A stretch of 64,000 nt of DNA from Bacillota bacterium (GCA_023410445.1 JAEYPT010000009.1:248001-312000), one strand, 5' to 3'; numbered from the stretch's first letter, positions 52,424-60,698 are shown. A program made the numbers and translations. The notes: a model not told the origin generated them from the letters alone.

Positions 52424-54282
52424 TGCCAAAGACTTTTTCGCATGCAAGGCCGAAAAATATGCGCAGGGCGTTCGGCCTCTTGTGGCGCTACATGAAAAAA
52501 CATGCTGTTTCGCTTACGTTGGTCTCTGTTCTTGCCGTTGTGAGCGCACTTGCATCCGTTTACGGTACATATTTGCTGAAGCCGGTCATTGACAATTACA
52601 TTCTCCCCGGCAACATCCCGGGGCTGATTCGCATGGTAGCGCTTATGGCGCTGCTTTATTTCATCGGGGTCGCCGCAACATACGGCTACACGCAGGCGAT
52701 GGTTGTGCTGGCGCAGAAGATTGTTGAGGAAATCCGAAACGATCTGTTCCGGAAGGTACAGAAGCTGCCGCTCAGTTATTTCGACGCACAGACGCACGGC
52801 GAACTAATGAGCCGCTTTACAAACGACATCGATACGATCTCCGACGCGCTGAACAACAGCTTCGCCATGGTGGTGCAAAGCTTTGTCGTAACGGTCGGCA
52901 CGTTCGTCGTTTTAATTGTTTTGAACGTCTGGCTTTCCGTCATTGTTCTGCTCACGTTCTTTTGCATGTTTCTGTTTCTTCGGTACAGCGGGAAGCGAAG
53001 CAAAGCGTATTATGACCGGCAGCAGAAATTCCTCGGCAGTCTCGACAGCTTTGTGGAGGAAACCGTTGCGGGGCAGAAGGTCGTACAGGTTTTTAACCAT
53101 GAGACGCAGAATTTTGAGGAATTTACCGCGAGAAGCCGCCATCTGCAGGAAGCTGCGACAGGCGCCGTCACGTTTTCCAGTCTGCTGGTCCCGGTCGTTG
53201 TGAGTCTGTCTTACTTCGGGTACGCGGTTTCTGCGTGCATCGGCGCTTTCTTTGCCATTTCAGGGCAGATCGGGCTCGGCACGCTGGCCTCTTACCTTGT
53301 TTATGTGCGGCAGGTCGCCATGCCAATCAACCAGTTTTCCCAGCAGCTCAATTTCATCCTTGCTTCGCTTTCGGGCGCGGAGCGCATTGAAGAGGTCCTT
53401 TCCGCACAGGAGGAAGAGGACCGCGGTAGCGTGACGCTCACCCGAGCCCAGACCCTGCCGGATGGTTCCCTCTGCGAAACAGATCTCTGTACGGAGCAGT
53501 GGGCCTGGCGCAGACAAAAAGCGGATGGCTCGGTGGAATTTATCCCGCTGCGGGGCGACGTGTGGTTCCGAGATGTGGTGTTTGGATATGCCCCGGAGCA
53601 TCCGGTGATCAAAGGGATTAACCTGTACGCGAAACCGGGGCAGAAAATCGCTTTTGTCGGTTCGACGGGTGCTGGTAAAACGACCATAGCGAGTCTGATC
53701 AACCGATTCTATGAAGTGACCGCGGGAACCATTTTTTATGACGGCATCGACGTGCGTGATATTAAAAAGGATGACCTTCGCCGTTCGCTCGGTGTGGTCT
53801 TGCAGGATACGCACCTGTTCACCGGAACTATCGCGGAGAATATCGGTTTTTCCGGCGACGATTTTGACCGTGAGCGCGTTGTAGCCGCAGCAAAGCTTGC
53901 GGGGGCAGATTCGTTTATCCGTCGCCTGCCAAACGGATACGATACCGTGCTGACCGGTGACGGCGATAACCTGAGCCAGGGCCAGCGGCAGCTTCTCGCT
54001 ATCGCTCGCGTTGCCGCCGCCGACCCGCCGGTCCTCATCCTCGACGAGGCGACAAGCTCGGTTGATACGCGCACCGAACGCCAGATTGAAAAAGGCATGG
54101 ACCGCCTGATGGAGGGCCGCACGGTGTTCGTAATCGCACACCGGCTTTCCACCGTGCGAAACGCAAATGCGATTCTTGTTCTAGAGGGCGGCGAAATTCT
54201 GGAACGCGGCAGCCACGATGAGCTGGTTGAGCAGAAGGGCCGCTATTATCAGCTATATACTGGTCAATTTGAATTGTCATAA
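52423..54282 (+). CDS. ABC exporter half-transporter with canonical ATP site
   Basis: 619 residues: six helices, a linker insert of about 45 residues before the NBD, and an NBD with a full Walker A GSTGAGKTT and Walker B LILDEATSSVD. Its signature is NLSQGQRQL, with Gln for Gly, which complements the degenerate site of the partner. Such pairs hydrolyse ATP at one site only. It matches BmrD/LmrD-type subunits. ATG with AAAGGAGAG. A strong terminator follows. The insert is in the same place as in BmrD-like proteins. Confidence 0.9.
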   Translation: MPKTFSHARPKNMRRAFGLLWRYMKKHAVSLTLVSVLAVVSALASVYGTYLLKPVIDNYILPGNIPGLIRMVALMALLYFIGVAATYGYTQAMVVLAQKIVEEIRNDLFRKVQKLPLSYFDAQTHGELMSRFTNDIDTISDALNNSFAMVVQSFVVTVGTFVVLIVLNVWLSVIVLLTFFCMFLFLRYSGKRSKAYYDRQQKFLGSLDSFVEETVAGQKVVQVFNHETQNFEEFTARSRHLQEAATGAVTFSSLLVPVVVSLSYFGYAVSACIGAFFAISGQIGLGTLASYLVYVRQVAMPINQFSQQLNFILASLSGAERIEEVLSAQEEEDRGSVTLTRAQTLPDGSLCETDLCTEQWAWRRQKADGSVEFIPLRGDVWFRDVVFGYAPEHPVIKGINLYAKPGQKIAFVGSTGAGKTTIASLINRFYEVTAGTIFYDGIDVRDIKKDDLRRSLGVVLQDTHLFTGTIAENIGFSGDDFDRERVVAAAKLAGADSFIRRLPNGYDTVLTGDGDNLSQGQRQLLAIARVAAADPPVLILDEATSSVDTRTERQIEKGMDRLMEGRTVFVIAHRLSTVRNANAILVLEGGEILERGSHDELVEQKGRYYQLYTGQFELS

Positions 54283-54301
54283 AAATACCCTTTAACAGCA
54301 G

Positions 54302-54332
54302 AACAACCCGCCGGTTTTTCCGGCGGGTTGTT
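54302..54332. terminator. Terminator between exporter and cupin genes
   Basis: AACAACCCGCCGG / CCGGCGGGTTGTT stem with loop TTTTT. The genes are convergent and it can serve both. Confidence 0.7.
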
Positions 54333-54660
54333 AATCTACAATGAGAAGTTTCGCACCTTTTTCCGTGTGGGAGCGGTGAGGATTAACATCCTCGGCAACC
54401 TGATAGCTCATTTCGGGAGTCAGAACAAATTCCCTGCCGTCATCCAGTTCTGTCACCAATTCGCCTTCCAAGACGAAAAGGAGATGCCCACGTTTGCACC
54501 AATGGTTTGCCATATACCAGGGAGTATACTCTACCACACGAACGCGGATATTCCCCATTTCAAAGGTACGCCAATAAGCTTCACCGGTTACACCCGGATG
54601 CACGGTTGGCTTTATCGTACTCCAATCGACGGTGCAGAACGGAACCTCCTGAATTTTCAT
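54331..54660 (-). CDS. Cupin-fold protein
   Basis: 109 residues in one small beta barrel. Strands around HWCKRGHLLFVLEGELVTELDD (near 53-74) contain the cupin motif 1 with one His kept, and the later YQVAEDVNPHRSHTEKGA gives motif 2. Metal binding is plausible since both motifs contain histidines. No known specific function. It is convergent with the ABC exporter and lies in front of a tRNA-modifying enzyme. ATG has CGGGAG upstream. Confidence 0.75.
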   Translation of the reverse strand: MKIQEVPFCTVDWSTIKPTVHPGVTGEAYWRTFEMGNIRVRVVEYTPWYMANHWCKRGHLLFVLEGELVTELDDGREFVLTPEMSYQVAEDVNPHRSHTEKGAKLLIVD

Positions 54661-54700
54661 CTCCCGGCTCCTTTTATAATCATTTATGTCCCTTACGGGC

Positions 54701-55693
54701 TTAAACGTCGATAAGCTCCTGCTCCCGGAATAAGCTTGCTATAGCCTCGTCGTACTCGTATAACCTTTGCGACTTTCGAATCTTTTTTGCGTAGCTTTCA
54801 TTGTCGGTGAACAACAAAATCATGTGCGACCATAGTTCTTTCATTTTAAACAGGACATTCCGATCCCCAAACAGTACCTTCTGATAATCCCCATAAATCT
54901 TGTCGTGAAAGTCCCTCAGCAATTTTTTATCGATCTTTGTATGGTTCATAATTTCGCTTACCAATCCGGGATTGGTAATTAGCCCCCGGCCAATCATCAC
55001 AGTTTCCACTTCGGGAAAGTTTGCTGAAAACTCCTTGTAATCTTTTGCCGTGAAAATATCTCCGTTATAGCAGACAGAGTTTTTACTTAATGCAAGCGCA
55101 TCCTTGAAAACATTTAAATTGGGCTTGTTTTCGTAGTAATCTTTCTGGGTCCTTGGGTGGATAATCAGTTCTTTGATCGGGTATTTGTTAAAAATCTTAA
55201 TCAGCTCGTAAAATTCATCTGGCTGATACATTCCGATTCTGGTTTTTACCGATATGTCGGTTACCGACTGCGAAAAGACCTCATCCAAGAACGCATCCAA
55301 CTTTGCTGTTTCGGAAAGGAATCCGGCCCCTTTCTTCTTTGTAACAACCGTTCGGGATGGACACCCTAAATTGAAGTTGATTTCGTCATATCCCAGCGAT
55401 TTGATTCGTTCGGAGGCGCGAATGAAATCCTTTGCGTTGTTGGTCAGCAGTTGTGGAACCAAAACGATTCTTTCGTTGTTTTCCGGTAATATATCTTTTA
55501 GTTCCCGCGTCCGAAAACTTTCGCATTGGTTTGCGACAATAAACGGTGAAAAATATTGATCGATACCGGGGAAAAAGGTATGATGGGCATTCCTATAAAT
55601 ATACCCGGTCAGCCCCTCCATCGGTGCAAAGTAAAAGTTCATCGTTGCCGTGTGCTTCCTTCCGGGTTGATTTTGTCCTGAATTTTCTTCCAT
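54701..55693 (-). CDS. tRNA-dihydrouridine synthase family protein
   Basis: 330 residues, FMN-dependent. The TIM barrel has APMEGLTG at the start, NLGCPSRTV (catalytic Cys near 110), VKTRIGMY near 157, HPRTQKDY near 187, and the FMN phosphate strand MIGRGLITNP near 238. These reduce uridines in the tRNA D-loop. The full family length is kept. Relatively AT-rich. Its presence inside a mobile element, where no tRNA gene is carried, is unusual. ATG at 55693 with GGGAGAT upstream. Confidence 0.85.
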   Translation of the reverse strand: MEENSGQNQPGRKHTATMNFYFAPMEGLTGYIYRNAHHTFFPGIDQYFSPFIVANQCESFRTRELKDILPENNERIVLVPQLLTNNAKDFIRASERIKSLGYDEINFNLGCPSRTVVTKKKGAGFLSETAKLDAFLDEVFSQSVTDISVKTRIGMYQPDEFYELIKIFNKYPIKELIIHPRTQKDYYENKPNLNVFKDALALSKNSVCYNGDIFTAKDYKEFSANFPEVETVMIGRGLITNPGLVSEIMNHTKIDKKLLRDFHDKIYGDYQKVLFGDRNVLFKMKELWSHMILLFTDNESYAKKIRKSQRLYEYDEAIASLFREQELIDV

Positions 55694-55835
55694 ATTATAT
55701 CTCCCGACGGAAATAAATACAACTATAACTCGATATCAATACGAAAGGACGGAATTTCCGCGGGGGGAGTCTCTTTTCTACCGTTATTTGAAACTTGCCC
55801 GATTCAAATCGGAGCGGGCGGGGTGACGTTGTCAT

Positions 55836-55863
55836 TGATAAGAATATGGTACGGATTCTTCTG
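55836..55863 (-). other. Attachment site, right end of element A
   Basis: Core CAGAAGAA (55856-55863) followed inward by the arm TATTCTTATCA (minus reading; 55836-55846), the inverted partner of the left arm. Confidence 0.85.
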
Positions 55864-55958
55864 TTCCAATATCGGTAAGAGTTCCCTTGACCTCATCGTA
55901 CGGCATGGAATACCGCTGGCTCAGATAGCGGAGCGACGCGGCAAGTTCACCGTCCGGT
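55857..55958 (-). pseudogene. cotJC: cotJC piece 2 of 3
   Basis: 34 codons from PDGELAASLRYLSQRYSMP to DIGTEE. This is the conserved N-terminal core of CotJC, in which Glu residues of the metal site are contained. It has no start codon and is preceded on its 5' side by the attachment site of element B and followed by that of element A. Read alone it is not translated usefully; the chance ATG upstream adds unrelated residues. Piece 1 joins before it and piece 3 after it. The restored run reads QYGG-PDGELAAS, the standard family sequence. Confidence 0.9.
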
Positions 55959-55983
55959 CCACTGTATCCCAATTTGTTATGAT
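55959..55983 (-). other. Attachment site, left end of element B
   Basis: Core GTGG (minus reading; 55959-55962) shared with the right end, and the arm ATCATAACAAATTGG inward (55969-55983). Confidence 0.85.
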
Positions 55984-55985
55984 AG

Positions 55986-57419
55986 TCACGCATAGTAATA
56001 GATCGAAATGGCGCTCTGTTCACGATCATAAATGATCTTATCCACAAACGAGCGGAGCAGCAGATTCTTTTCCTCGGCGTCGATGGCCGGGTTTCTCAAT
56101 ACTTTTAGCGTTCCCTTGTGACCAGCCCGGAATTTTTTAATCAGTTCGCTCTGGGACTGTGGTTTTACAACCGGCTTGGTTGCCTCCAATTGCTTGATTC
56201 GATCTTGAATCTTCTGCTTGTTGACTTTGTATTCCTCAATCGAATCGATCCCATTTTCATAAGCTTCCTTTACCCGGATCAGCTTCTGCTTTTCACGGGC
56301 GATTTGCTTTTGAATGACATCGGCTTCATATTCTGCCTTCGGGGCCAGCTTCCTGGTAATATGAATTTCCCCGCTCTTCAGGTCCTGCTCGATGGTAGCC
56401 AGTGTCATTTCGTCCAGCCGCTCAATTAAAATGCTATGGGATACGCTGCACTTTCCGTGGGCGTATCCGATGCACTGCAGCGATCTCCCAACCGATCTGG
56501 ATAGGGTCTTTCCACAGGTACTGCATTTTACAAGACCCTGAAGCATGTAGGAGGGGGGAAGTTTCTGCCCGGCCAGCTTTCCAAAGAGCATCTTGTTTTT
56601 GGTTTGGCGCTGCTGCGCTTTCTGCCAGGTCTCATTTTCAATCAGGTGTTCATGGTCGCCGTCGATGATGACAATGCTCGGATCATTGAAATCCCGACGC
56701 GTTTTCCGCTTGGGATTCCACCGGATTTTCCCGATATAGACAGGGTTGTGGAGGATATATTCCACCGTTCGATTTTCCCACAAGCCGCCTCGCTTAGTCC
56801 GTATTCCCATGGCATTTAACTTCAGCGCAATTGTGCGGCAGCCTTCCCCAGAAATGTAGTCATCGAAAATCATACGGACAAACGGCGCCGTGTCGGGATC
56901 AATTACATACTTTTTATCCTGAATCTTATATCCGAATGCTGGAGCGGTTACCGGCTCCCCGCGACTCACTTTTTCATTCATGCCGCGGCGTACTTCCTCA
57001 GCTAGATTGATGCTGTAATATTCGTCCATTGCTTCAATCATCGCTTCCACGATGATCGACATTTTGTCGTCGCCGATCTGTTCCGTGACGGAAACGATAT
57101 CGATTCCGCATTGTTTCCGAAGCATAGATTTATAGACGATGCTGTCCTGACGGTTTCGGGCGAAGCGGGAGAATTTCCAGACGATGATTACATCAAAAGG
57201 CTTCGGCTTCTTTTTGGCCGTTCCGATCATCCGCATAAACTCTGGCCGCTTTTCTGCCTTCTTGCCGCTGATCCCTTCGTCCTCACGGAAAATAAACTCC
57301 TCAGGAAGGACCATGTCGTTTTTTTTGGCATATTCGCGAATCTTTTCCAGCTGGCTGTCTGGGCTATACTCCATCTGATCGTCGGTGGAAACGCGGATAT
57401 AGGCAGCTGCAATTTTCAT
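55986..57419 (-). CDS. Large serine recombinase of element B
   Basis: 477 residues. Catalytic start AAAYIRVSTDDQMEYS with Ser11 as nucleophile; KPFDVIIVWKFSRFARNRQD and LAEEVRRGMNEKVSRGE follow. Recombinase domain at about 155-250, zinc ribbon CSTCGKTLSRS and the late CIGYAHGKC (about 310-340), then a coiled coil (about 375-425). It is clearly distinct from the element A and 35-kb recombinases, so the three insertions are independent. ATG has AGGAGGAAG. Its stop lies 2 bp inside the element from the attachment arm. Confidence 0.9.
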   Translation of the reverse strand: MKIAAAYIRVSTDDQMEYSPDSQLEKIREYAKKNDMVLPEEFIFREDEGISGKKAEKRPEFMRMIGTAKKKPKPFDVIIVWKFSRFARNRQDSIVYKSMLRKQCGIDIVSVTEQIGDDKMSIIVEAMIEAMDEYYSINLAEEVRRGMNEKVSRGEPVTAPAFGYKIQDKKYVIDPDTAPFVRMIFDDYISGEGCRTIALKLNAMGIRTKRGGLWENRTVEYILHNPVYIGKIRWNPKRKTRRDFNDPSIVIIDGDHEHLIENETWQKAQQRQTKNKMLFGKLAGQKLPPSYMLQGLVKCSTCGKTLSRSVGRSLQCIGYAHGKCSVSHSILIERLDEMTLATIEQDLKSGEIHITRKLAPKAEYEADVIQKQIAREKQKLIRVKEAYENGIDSIEEYKVNKQKIQDRIKQLEATKPVVKPQSQSELIKKFRAGHKGTLKVLRNPAIDAEEKNLLLRSFVDKIIYDREQSAISIYYYA

Positions 57420-57435
57420 GATTCTTCCTCCTGTT

Positions 57436-57475
57436 GCAAAACACCCCGCGCCAGTAAGGACGCGGGGTGTTGATC
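57436..57475 (-). terminator. Terminator between recombinase B and upstream gene
   Basis: Minus strand AACACCCCGCG / CGCGGGGTGTT with a 10-nt loop, then TTTTGC. It ends the zinc-ribbon gene; leakage would supply the recombinase mRNA. Confidence 0.75.
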
Positions 57476-57483
57476 TACACTAA

Positions 57484-58095
57484 TTATTCCAATCCGATTT
57501 GCGTCTTAGATACAAGCTTGTTGTTTTGTACCATAATATTGGCATTAGAGATCCCGTCCTCGCCATACCACATATACATTGCCGTTTTAATTCCACCAAC
57601 CTCTGATTCCGAAAGAAGACTTCCCTCGCCGCCAACGATTTTCACAACCTGAGCATATGTCATACCAGTTTTTATTTGGTCAAATTCAGCTTTTGTTATT
57701 GTCGCGGCTTCGGCTTTATCGGAAGCAGCTTCACTAGATGCTGAAGCCGATGAAGCAGCAGCTGACGATGGGGCTGACTTGTGAGGTGCTGATGCAAGGG
57801 CTGCTGATGAAGAGGCCGGCGCATTGGAAGAAGCACTAACTGTCGTACTGCTCCCCTTTCCATTGATTGCAGCTACAACAATACTTAGCACCACAAGAAC
57901 GCCAAGTGCAATCAGCCCACCCTTGAGGCAACCGCTCTTTTTCTTTTGGGGAGGCACGGGGTTTTGATACGTGTTCATTGGCTGTTGGTATACTGGGGGG
58001 ACAGGAGTCGGCTGTTCTGCCTGCGCAACCGATGGAGTACCGCATTCAGGGCAGAATTTCCCTTCAAATTCTTTACCGCATTTCGAACATTTCAT
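57484..58095 (-). CDS. Zinc-ribbon membrane protein with DUF3862-like domain
   Basis: 203 residues. N-terminal zinc ribbon CSKCGKEFEGKFCPECG (3-19), a proline-rich spacer, a membrane helix GGLIALGVLVVLSIVVAA (about 59-76), a Ser/Ala-rich linker, then a small domain ITKAEFDQIKTGMTYAQVV and the late ISNANIMVQNNKLVSKTQIG. The last matches the DUF3862/SmpA-like fold, with the motif IxxGMT. Cytosolic ribbon and extracellular domain on one chain. Role unknown; such proteins occur in Firmicutes chromosomes and prophages. ATG with GGAGAGGG. Confidence 0.7.
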   Translation of the reverse strand: MKCSKCGKEFEGKFCPECGTPSVAQAEQPTPVPPVYQQPMNTYQNPVPPQKKKSGCLKGGLIALGVLVVLSIVVAAINGKGSSTTVSASSNAPASSSAALASAPHKSAPSSAAASSASASSEAASDKAEAATITKAEFDQIKTGMTYAQVVKIVGGEGSLLSESEVGGIKTAMYMWYGEDGISNANIMVQNNKLVSKTQIGLE

Positions 58096-58119
58096 GTTTC
58101 CCTCTCCTTTATTCCGCTA

Positions 58120-58221
58120 TTGACAAATTATGACAACAACGTATAATATTCTCGAGGGGTATTCCCAAACCTCATTGTCTCAATCTCCCGTTCGCTATTT
58201 ACAGTGGTGGACGGGATTTTT
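58120..58221 (+). ncRNA. Candidate small RNA of about 65 nt
   Basis: A near-perfect promoter (TTGACA at 58120, 16-nt spacer, TATAAT at 58142-58147) is followed within 75 nt by a terminator-like stem TCCCG / CGGGA and TTTTTATT near 58221. No open frame fits between. The product of about 65 nt would run from ~58155. It lies opposite the start of the zinc-ribbon gene and could affect its expression. No known family. Confidence 0.5.
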
Positions 58222-58500
58222 ATTATAGCATGAACGATTATTATCAAAAAGTCAAGGGCGCAAAAGGCAACAGTCCCATAAATGGCACTCTGATATTTAT
58301 TTCCTGCCATTTTTCCATTTTGTACTGCATTTCTAAAATCAGAGTAGTACGATCTTAAGTATCGCTGCCGAACAGACGTTCTATAGCTACGGGGAATGCG
58401 GATGAATACGGGGATGAAAAAATGAATGCGGATTACGACGCGGAATTTGCGGCATTAACAATCCAAGCAAGCAACGAATCTCTCAGACTGGCCAAGGCAC

Positions 58501-59079
58501 TCATTTTTTCCCTTGATGCTCAACCAGAAACCGAAGGTATTCCAGCGCCTGCTTCTTCTTATCGAGAGGCAGTTTATTAAAAAGTTCATTGGTTTCCTCA
58601 ACAAGCTTGTCACGCTCCGTGACAGGCTCTTTTTTTTGCGCCTTTTTATCATCAATCAAATAATAAATATGAAATTTATTCGTTTTCTCATCAATATCAA
58701 TATGATCAACGCATGTGGTAAGAAAAATTATAAGTTTGTCAAGTGGTTTTCCATCGTCTGAAATTCCAAACTGTTCGAAGGGATCCCCATGAAGTTCAGA
58801 TTTGATTGAAAAAATAATAGCAGGAAGGAACTTCTGTATTTGATTTCAATTGGTAAACGGCGTTTCCTCCAGCAAGAAAGATGCTGGCACCTGAAAGAAT
58901 ACTGCTATAATTTTAATTATATTTGAATTCGGAGTTGCACCATTTTTCCATCGTGTTACAGAAGTTTTACTGATATTATTCTGAATTGCAACAGAAGAAG
59001 GCGACATGTCCAGTTCAGCGCATAATACACAATATCGGTCATAAAACACAAGAACATCTCCTTGATCTTGTGTAATCAA
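58501..59079 (-). pseudogene. HTH regulator with an in-frame stop
   Basis: The first 77 codons form a Cro/C1-type HTH (SSVAIQNNISKTSVTRWKNG near 28-47, then TPNSNIIKIIAVFF). A TGA at 58846-58848 follows. The same frame then stays open for 115 more codons with no start codon before a final TGA, and the content (LPLDKKKQALEYLRFLVE at the end) is coherent protein. So either the gene is broken by one stop, the stop is read through, or there is a sequencing error. HTH repressors of this kind usually continue past the HTH. The intact full protein would be 192 residues. Confidence 0.6.
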
Positions 59080-59142
59080 ACAAAATAACCTAACGGTTGC
59101 TAAACAGGCCGACGAGTAACTTAGAAGTAACTATTATATGAT

Positions 59143-59184
59143 TATGGTTATCAAGTCACTAAGGGTGGACTACCTATAACCATG
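59143..59184. promoter_or_regulatory. Inverted repeat between two HTH genes
   Basis: TATGGTTAT (59143-59151) and ATAACCATG (59176-59184) are inverted around 24 nt, in the divergent gap of two HTH genes. This would suit a repressor operator as in a lysogeny-type switch. Confidence 0.5.
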
Positions 59185-59246
59185 ATAACTGTTTTGTGAT
59201 TTATAGTCAATAACGCAGATTATTATTTTGAAAGAAGGTAAAATCC

Positions 59247-59477
59247 GTGGCGCTAAAAGAAAATGTAAGGACTTTTCGGGTCGAAACCTTTCTCATTTGC
59301 AACTTGCGGAACGACTTGGCGTCAATCACGCAATGATATCGTATATTGAATCCGGAATGAAGATTCCCAGCCTCGCCCTGACAGTAGTCTTGCGAATGCG
59401 GCTGTATTATGGACGAACTGGTTGGAGACAATCCGCATAGGACAATCCACGACAGGAATACACATATTGCGGGGTGA
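59247..59477 (+). pseudogene. HTH protein with two frameshifts
   Basis: Three frames give parts of one XRE-type protein: ALKENVRTF at the start, LQLAERLGVNHAMISYIESG in the middle, MDELVGDNPHR at the end. The parts follow each other in the family order (ALKENVR..LAERLGV..DELVGDNP). Two frame changes in 230 bp point to decay. GTG start with AAGG. Confidence 0.55.
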
Positions 59478-59482
59478 TCCGA

Positions 59483-59740
59483 ATGCCAGGGAAAAAACCG
59501 TATACTTTTACCGCAATCAGCTACATAATCGACAAGTCCGGGGACGGAAAAACACGCTGTCGCCAAGAAACAGTATTTGAACAAGTCCCTTCCCCTAGGG
59601 GTACATACAAATTCAAGCCGATCAAACGCACCGTCTTCATGCCGGAATCGGAGCAGCTTGCTTATGATAAGCGGATGATGCAGCATGCGAGCGAAGTCCT
59701 GTCCGATTATCTCTCAAACAAAATAGTTCAGGGCGATTGA
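59483..59740 (+). CDS. Small element protein, 85 aa
   Basis: 85 residues: a strand-rich beginning (YTFTAISYIIDKSGDGKTR), a basic middle (RGTYKFKPIKRTVF), and a helix ending VLSDYLSNKIVQG. Start ATG with GGGGTGAT upstream. No family recognised. It shares a leader resemblance with the 63-aa gene of element A. Likely element-specific, but evidence for a function is absent. Confidence 0.5.
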   Translation: MPGKKPYTFTAISYIIDKSGDGKTRCRQETVFEQVPSPRGTYKFKPIKRTVFMPESEQLAYDKRMMQHASEVLSDYLSNKIVQGD

Positions 59741-59787
59741 GAGCTTATACTGTATCAATCATAGCATATGGAGGTGAACTTACAACC

Positions 59788-60087
59788 ATGCAAAAAGCAA
59801 CGAAAGCCGCGGCCAACGTCTATTATCAGGCACGAATCCGCGCGGCCGCTTACAACGATCAGCTGAATAGTCGCGAAGTTGCTGCGGAAGTCGTTTGCAT
59901 CGAGAGGACAAGGCTTGCCAACATCGAACTCGGCAATCTCAATCCACACCCCGAGGAAATCAACCTGATGGCCAGCGCCTACAACGCCCCAGACCTGATC
60001 AATTTTTACTGCGCGCATCAGTGCCCCGTCGGTTGCGGCCGATGGGCTGAACCCCCGAAACCTCGAAAGCGCAGCTTTGAAAATTGA
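59788..60087 (+). CDS. HTH protein, 99 aa
   Basis: 99 residues with a degenerate helix-turn-helix of the Cro type: AAAYNDQLNSREVAAEVVCI and ERTRLANIELGNLNPHPEEI (about 20-60). A cysteine-containing tail (CAHQCPVGCG) may bind a metal. ATG has GGAGG 12 nt upstream. It overlaps the next gene by eleven bases. Likely a regulator of the element; target unknown. Confidence 0.6.
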   Translation: MQKATKAAANVYYQARIRAAAYNDQLNSREVAAEVVCIERTRLANIELGNLNPHPEEINLMASAYNAPDLINFYCAHQCPVGCGRWAEPPKPRKRSFEN

Positions 60088-60271
60088 ACGGCTGACACGA
60101 AATATCGATGCGACCGCTCAGGACATTTCCGACATCGCCGAAGATGGAAAAATCACGGCCGACGAAAGGAAACTGTTCGATAGCCGCCTGCAGCAGCTCC
60201 GCGAGCTGAAAAAGTCTATTGAGGAACTGACTCTTATCGCGGAGGAAACCAACACCGGGACAAGCCCATGA
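60077..60271 (+). CDS. Small helical protein, 64 aa
   Basis: 64 residues, almost wholly helical and charged: ATAQDISDIAEDGKITADER and LQQLRELKKSIEELTLIAEE, with a coiled-coil look. TTG start overlapping the previous gene end. No family recognised; phage islands often carry such genes in this position. Confidence 0.45.
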   Translation: MKIERLTRNIDATAQDISDIAEDGKITADERKLFDSRLQQLRELKKSIEELTLIAEETNTGTSP

Positions 60272-60313
60272 CGCCCGCTGCCACGATTATGGCCGGTATT
60301 AATCGTGAAGGTA

Positions 60314-60460
60314 CTACTTCTTTATGAGGGCAATTATTGAAAGAATAAGAGCCGCAATCGCAATCCAGTGGTCTTTGAAATATTTGATTCTTCGGGTCCT
60401 TACGAGATACTGCATTGTTTTTGTTGATTCTTCTTTTATTAAGCGCGTCCAATCATCCAT
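60314..60460 (-). CDS. Small membrane protein, 48 aa
   Basis: 48 residues: a charged N-terminus (MDDWTRLIKEESTK) and one C-terminal membrane helix IAIAALILSIIALI ending in Lys-Lys. ATG at 60460 with GGGGG upstream. Small one-helix proteins of this size are common in prophages, e.g. as holin-like or lysis inhibitors; here there is no proof. Confidence 0.45.
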   Translation of the reverse strand: MDDWTRLIKEESTKTMQYLVRTRRIKYFKDHWIAIAALILSIIALIKK

Positions 60461-60524
60461 CACAAGGCATCCCCCTTCTTTTTCCATTTTACGGCAGGGA
60501 GAAATAGAGTTCAAGAAAAGAATA

Positions 60525-60698
60525 TCAAGAAAAATCCAAAGTAGAAGCGTCTGAGGCTTCCGCTCTTATCGTTTCAATTGCATGGTAAACGGATTCTTTA
60601 TCCTGGGTAGGTTCACTCGTACAAAGAGCCTTAAAATCATCCCTTAAGACACTGAAATAATATTCGCCTTTTCCTGTTTTATAAATTGCAAAACGCAT
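60525..60698 (-). CDS. DUF1508-like small protein, 57 aa
   Basis: 57 residues: RFAIYKTGKGEYYFSVLRDD, then SEPTQDKESVYHAIETIRAE. This follows the YegP/DUF1508 pattern of a short beta-hairpin, a SE(GY) motif and an amphipathic helix. ATG at 60698 with AAGGTGTGAG upstream. Function is unknown; single-copy DUF1508 proteins are frequent in Clostridia. Confidence 0.55.
   Translation of the reverse strand: MRFAIYKTGKGEYYFSVLRDDFKALCTSEPTQDKESVYHAIETIRAEASDASTLDFS

Larger units (their letters stand above)
48177..55863. mobile_element. Element A: 7,687-bp serine-recombinase element in cotJC
   Basis: Bounded by two copies of the core CAGAAGAA, at 48169-48176 and 55856-55863 (minus reading). Inside lie a large serine recombinase at the piece-3 end, a small 63-codon gene, a MarR regulator with a two-subunit ABC exporter, a cupin and a tRNA-dihydrouridine synthase. 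No capsid or lysis genes are present, so it is not a prophage. Joining the ends gives a 44-nt dyad: 11-nt arms TGATAAGAATA flanking 22 nt. Removing it makes cotJC pieces 2 and 3 contiguous in frame. Confidence 0.9.

Noticed and set aside
55832..56047. 71-codon ORF as a separate gene
   Set aside because: It is cotJC piece 2 with unrelated codons added from the element at both ends.
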